Assembly: GCA_015057315.1 (NCBI GenBank)
Contig: SVER01000005.1
Coordinates: 62,001-126,000 of the forward strand
Source of the DNA: Pseudobutyrivibrio ruminis
GTDB lineage: Bacteria; Bacillota; Clostridia; Lachnospirales; Lachnospiraceae
Reading direction: 5' to 3'
Length of the DNA: 64,000 nt
The notes below the pieces were generated by a model, which did no database searches, had not been told where the DNA came from, and worked only from the letters and a program-made list of their open reading frames with translations. A program made the translations under genes and the position numbers. This document shows positions 63,750-64,000 of this stretch, piece after piece (within the stretch, counting starts at the first letter, position 1; every line of letters starts with the position of its first letter).

Positions 63750-64000
63750 TTACCTAAAATAGTCTACACCAGATTCGAACAACTTCATGTCCTGGTTGCC
63801 ATAGATGTTAATTGAAACACCATCTCCCTTACGCTCGGCATGGCACATCTTTCCGTAAACTCTACCATCAGGGCTGGTAATACCCTCAATAGCAGCAAAG
63901 CTTCCGTTGATGTTCCACTCCTCGTCCATAGATGCATTTCCATCTAAATCAACATACTGAGTTGCCACCTGACCGTTTTCGAATAGTTTCTTAATCCATT
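63750..64000 (-). CDS. purL: Phosphoribosylformylglycinamidine synthase, C-terminal end only
   Basis: The last 82 codons of a gene that runs off the right edge. The translation WIKKLFENGQVATQYVDLDGNASMDEEWNINGSFAAIEGITSPDGRVYGKMCHAERKG...GVDYFR is the end of the glutamine amidotransferase domain of long single-chain FGAM synthases, including the catalytic His region (MCHAER). The track's ATG at 63968 is internal. Purine synthesis, fourth step. Confidence 0.88.
   Translation of the reverse strand, partial: WIKKLFENGQVATQYVDLDGNASMDEEWNINGSFAAIEGITSPDGRVYGKMCHAERKGDGVSINIYGNQDMKLFESGVDYFR

Noticed and set aside
1-64000. tRNA, rRNA or tmRNA genes
   Set aside because: No GGTTCRANTCC-type T-arm with a cloverleaf context or rRNA stretch was noticed; the trp T-box looked tRNA-like but is a leader.

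Overview
The window is low-GC bacterial DNA, almost entirely coded on the minus strand, and reads as a chromosome segment of a rumen/gut Lachnospiraceae bacterium close to Butyrivibrio or Pseudobutyrivibrio. The evidence is the Clostridia-type gene set (type III glutamine synthetase, ANTAR regulator, trp T-box, preQ1 leader, NHLP-type export genes), strong GGAGG ribosome sites, and an esterase that from memory closely resembles Est1E of Butyrivibrio proteoclasticus. The genus is an inference; no rRNA or tRNA gene is visible.

Layout, left to right. 1-6.5 kb: a minus-strand translation-related operon read queT > argS > rsmF-like > yitT-like > Tet(M)-like GTPase (cut by the left edge), with a preQ1-I riboswitch in front of queT. 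6.6-13 kb: a thioesterase, a MacAB-type efflux operon and the divergent two-component system probably controlling it. 13-18 kb: a large secreted subtilisin-like protease carrying a dockerin-like module, overlapped by a small secreted protein with a cohesin-like domain. 18.3-30.2 kb: a nitrogen-assimilation cluster (gltB, gltD, glnA-like, ANTAR response regulator, asnB, glnN); gltB and asnB each have their own promoter followed by a very long terminator-like leader hairpin starting with the same 11 nt. 30.4-37.3 kb: a complete tryptophan operon in the order D-C-FB-A-E-G, with a TrpF-TrpB fusion and a UGG-specifier T-box leader.

37.3-42.5 kb: an insertion-like module (UvrD-type helicase plus Fic protein, the latter frameshifted before its C-terminal winged helix) bracketed by two ~306-bp direct repeats about 97% identical. 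42.5-47 kb: lipoprotein, Est1E-like esterase, aldo/keto reductase, LrgAB. 47.1-53.7 kb: three NHLP-type bacteriocin export genes with an ECF-like sigma factor and a DUF4179 anti-sigma-like protein, but no visible precursor peptide. 53.9-59.3 kb: small genes (zinc-ribbon protein, MATE remnant, free-Met-sulfoxide reductase, YbjQ, MerR, hydrolase, YhfC, flavodoxin). 59.4-64 kb: carB, carA and the 3' end of purL.

The most unusual signal is not a gene. Four intergenic arrays consist of tandem hairpins with a fixed period (74 bp x3, twice; 53 bp x5; 53 bp x3). Each array family uses its own arm sequence, and each array starts at or just after the stop codon of a minus-strand gene. In the five-unit array, pairing is kept by G-U wobbles only if the minus strand is the RNA. 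The second candidate for an undescribed system is the repeat-bracketed helicase-Fic module.
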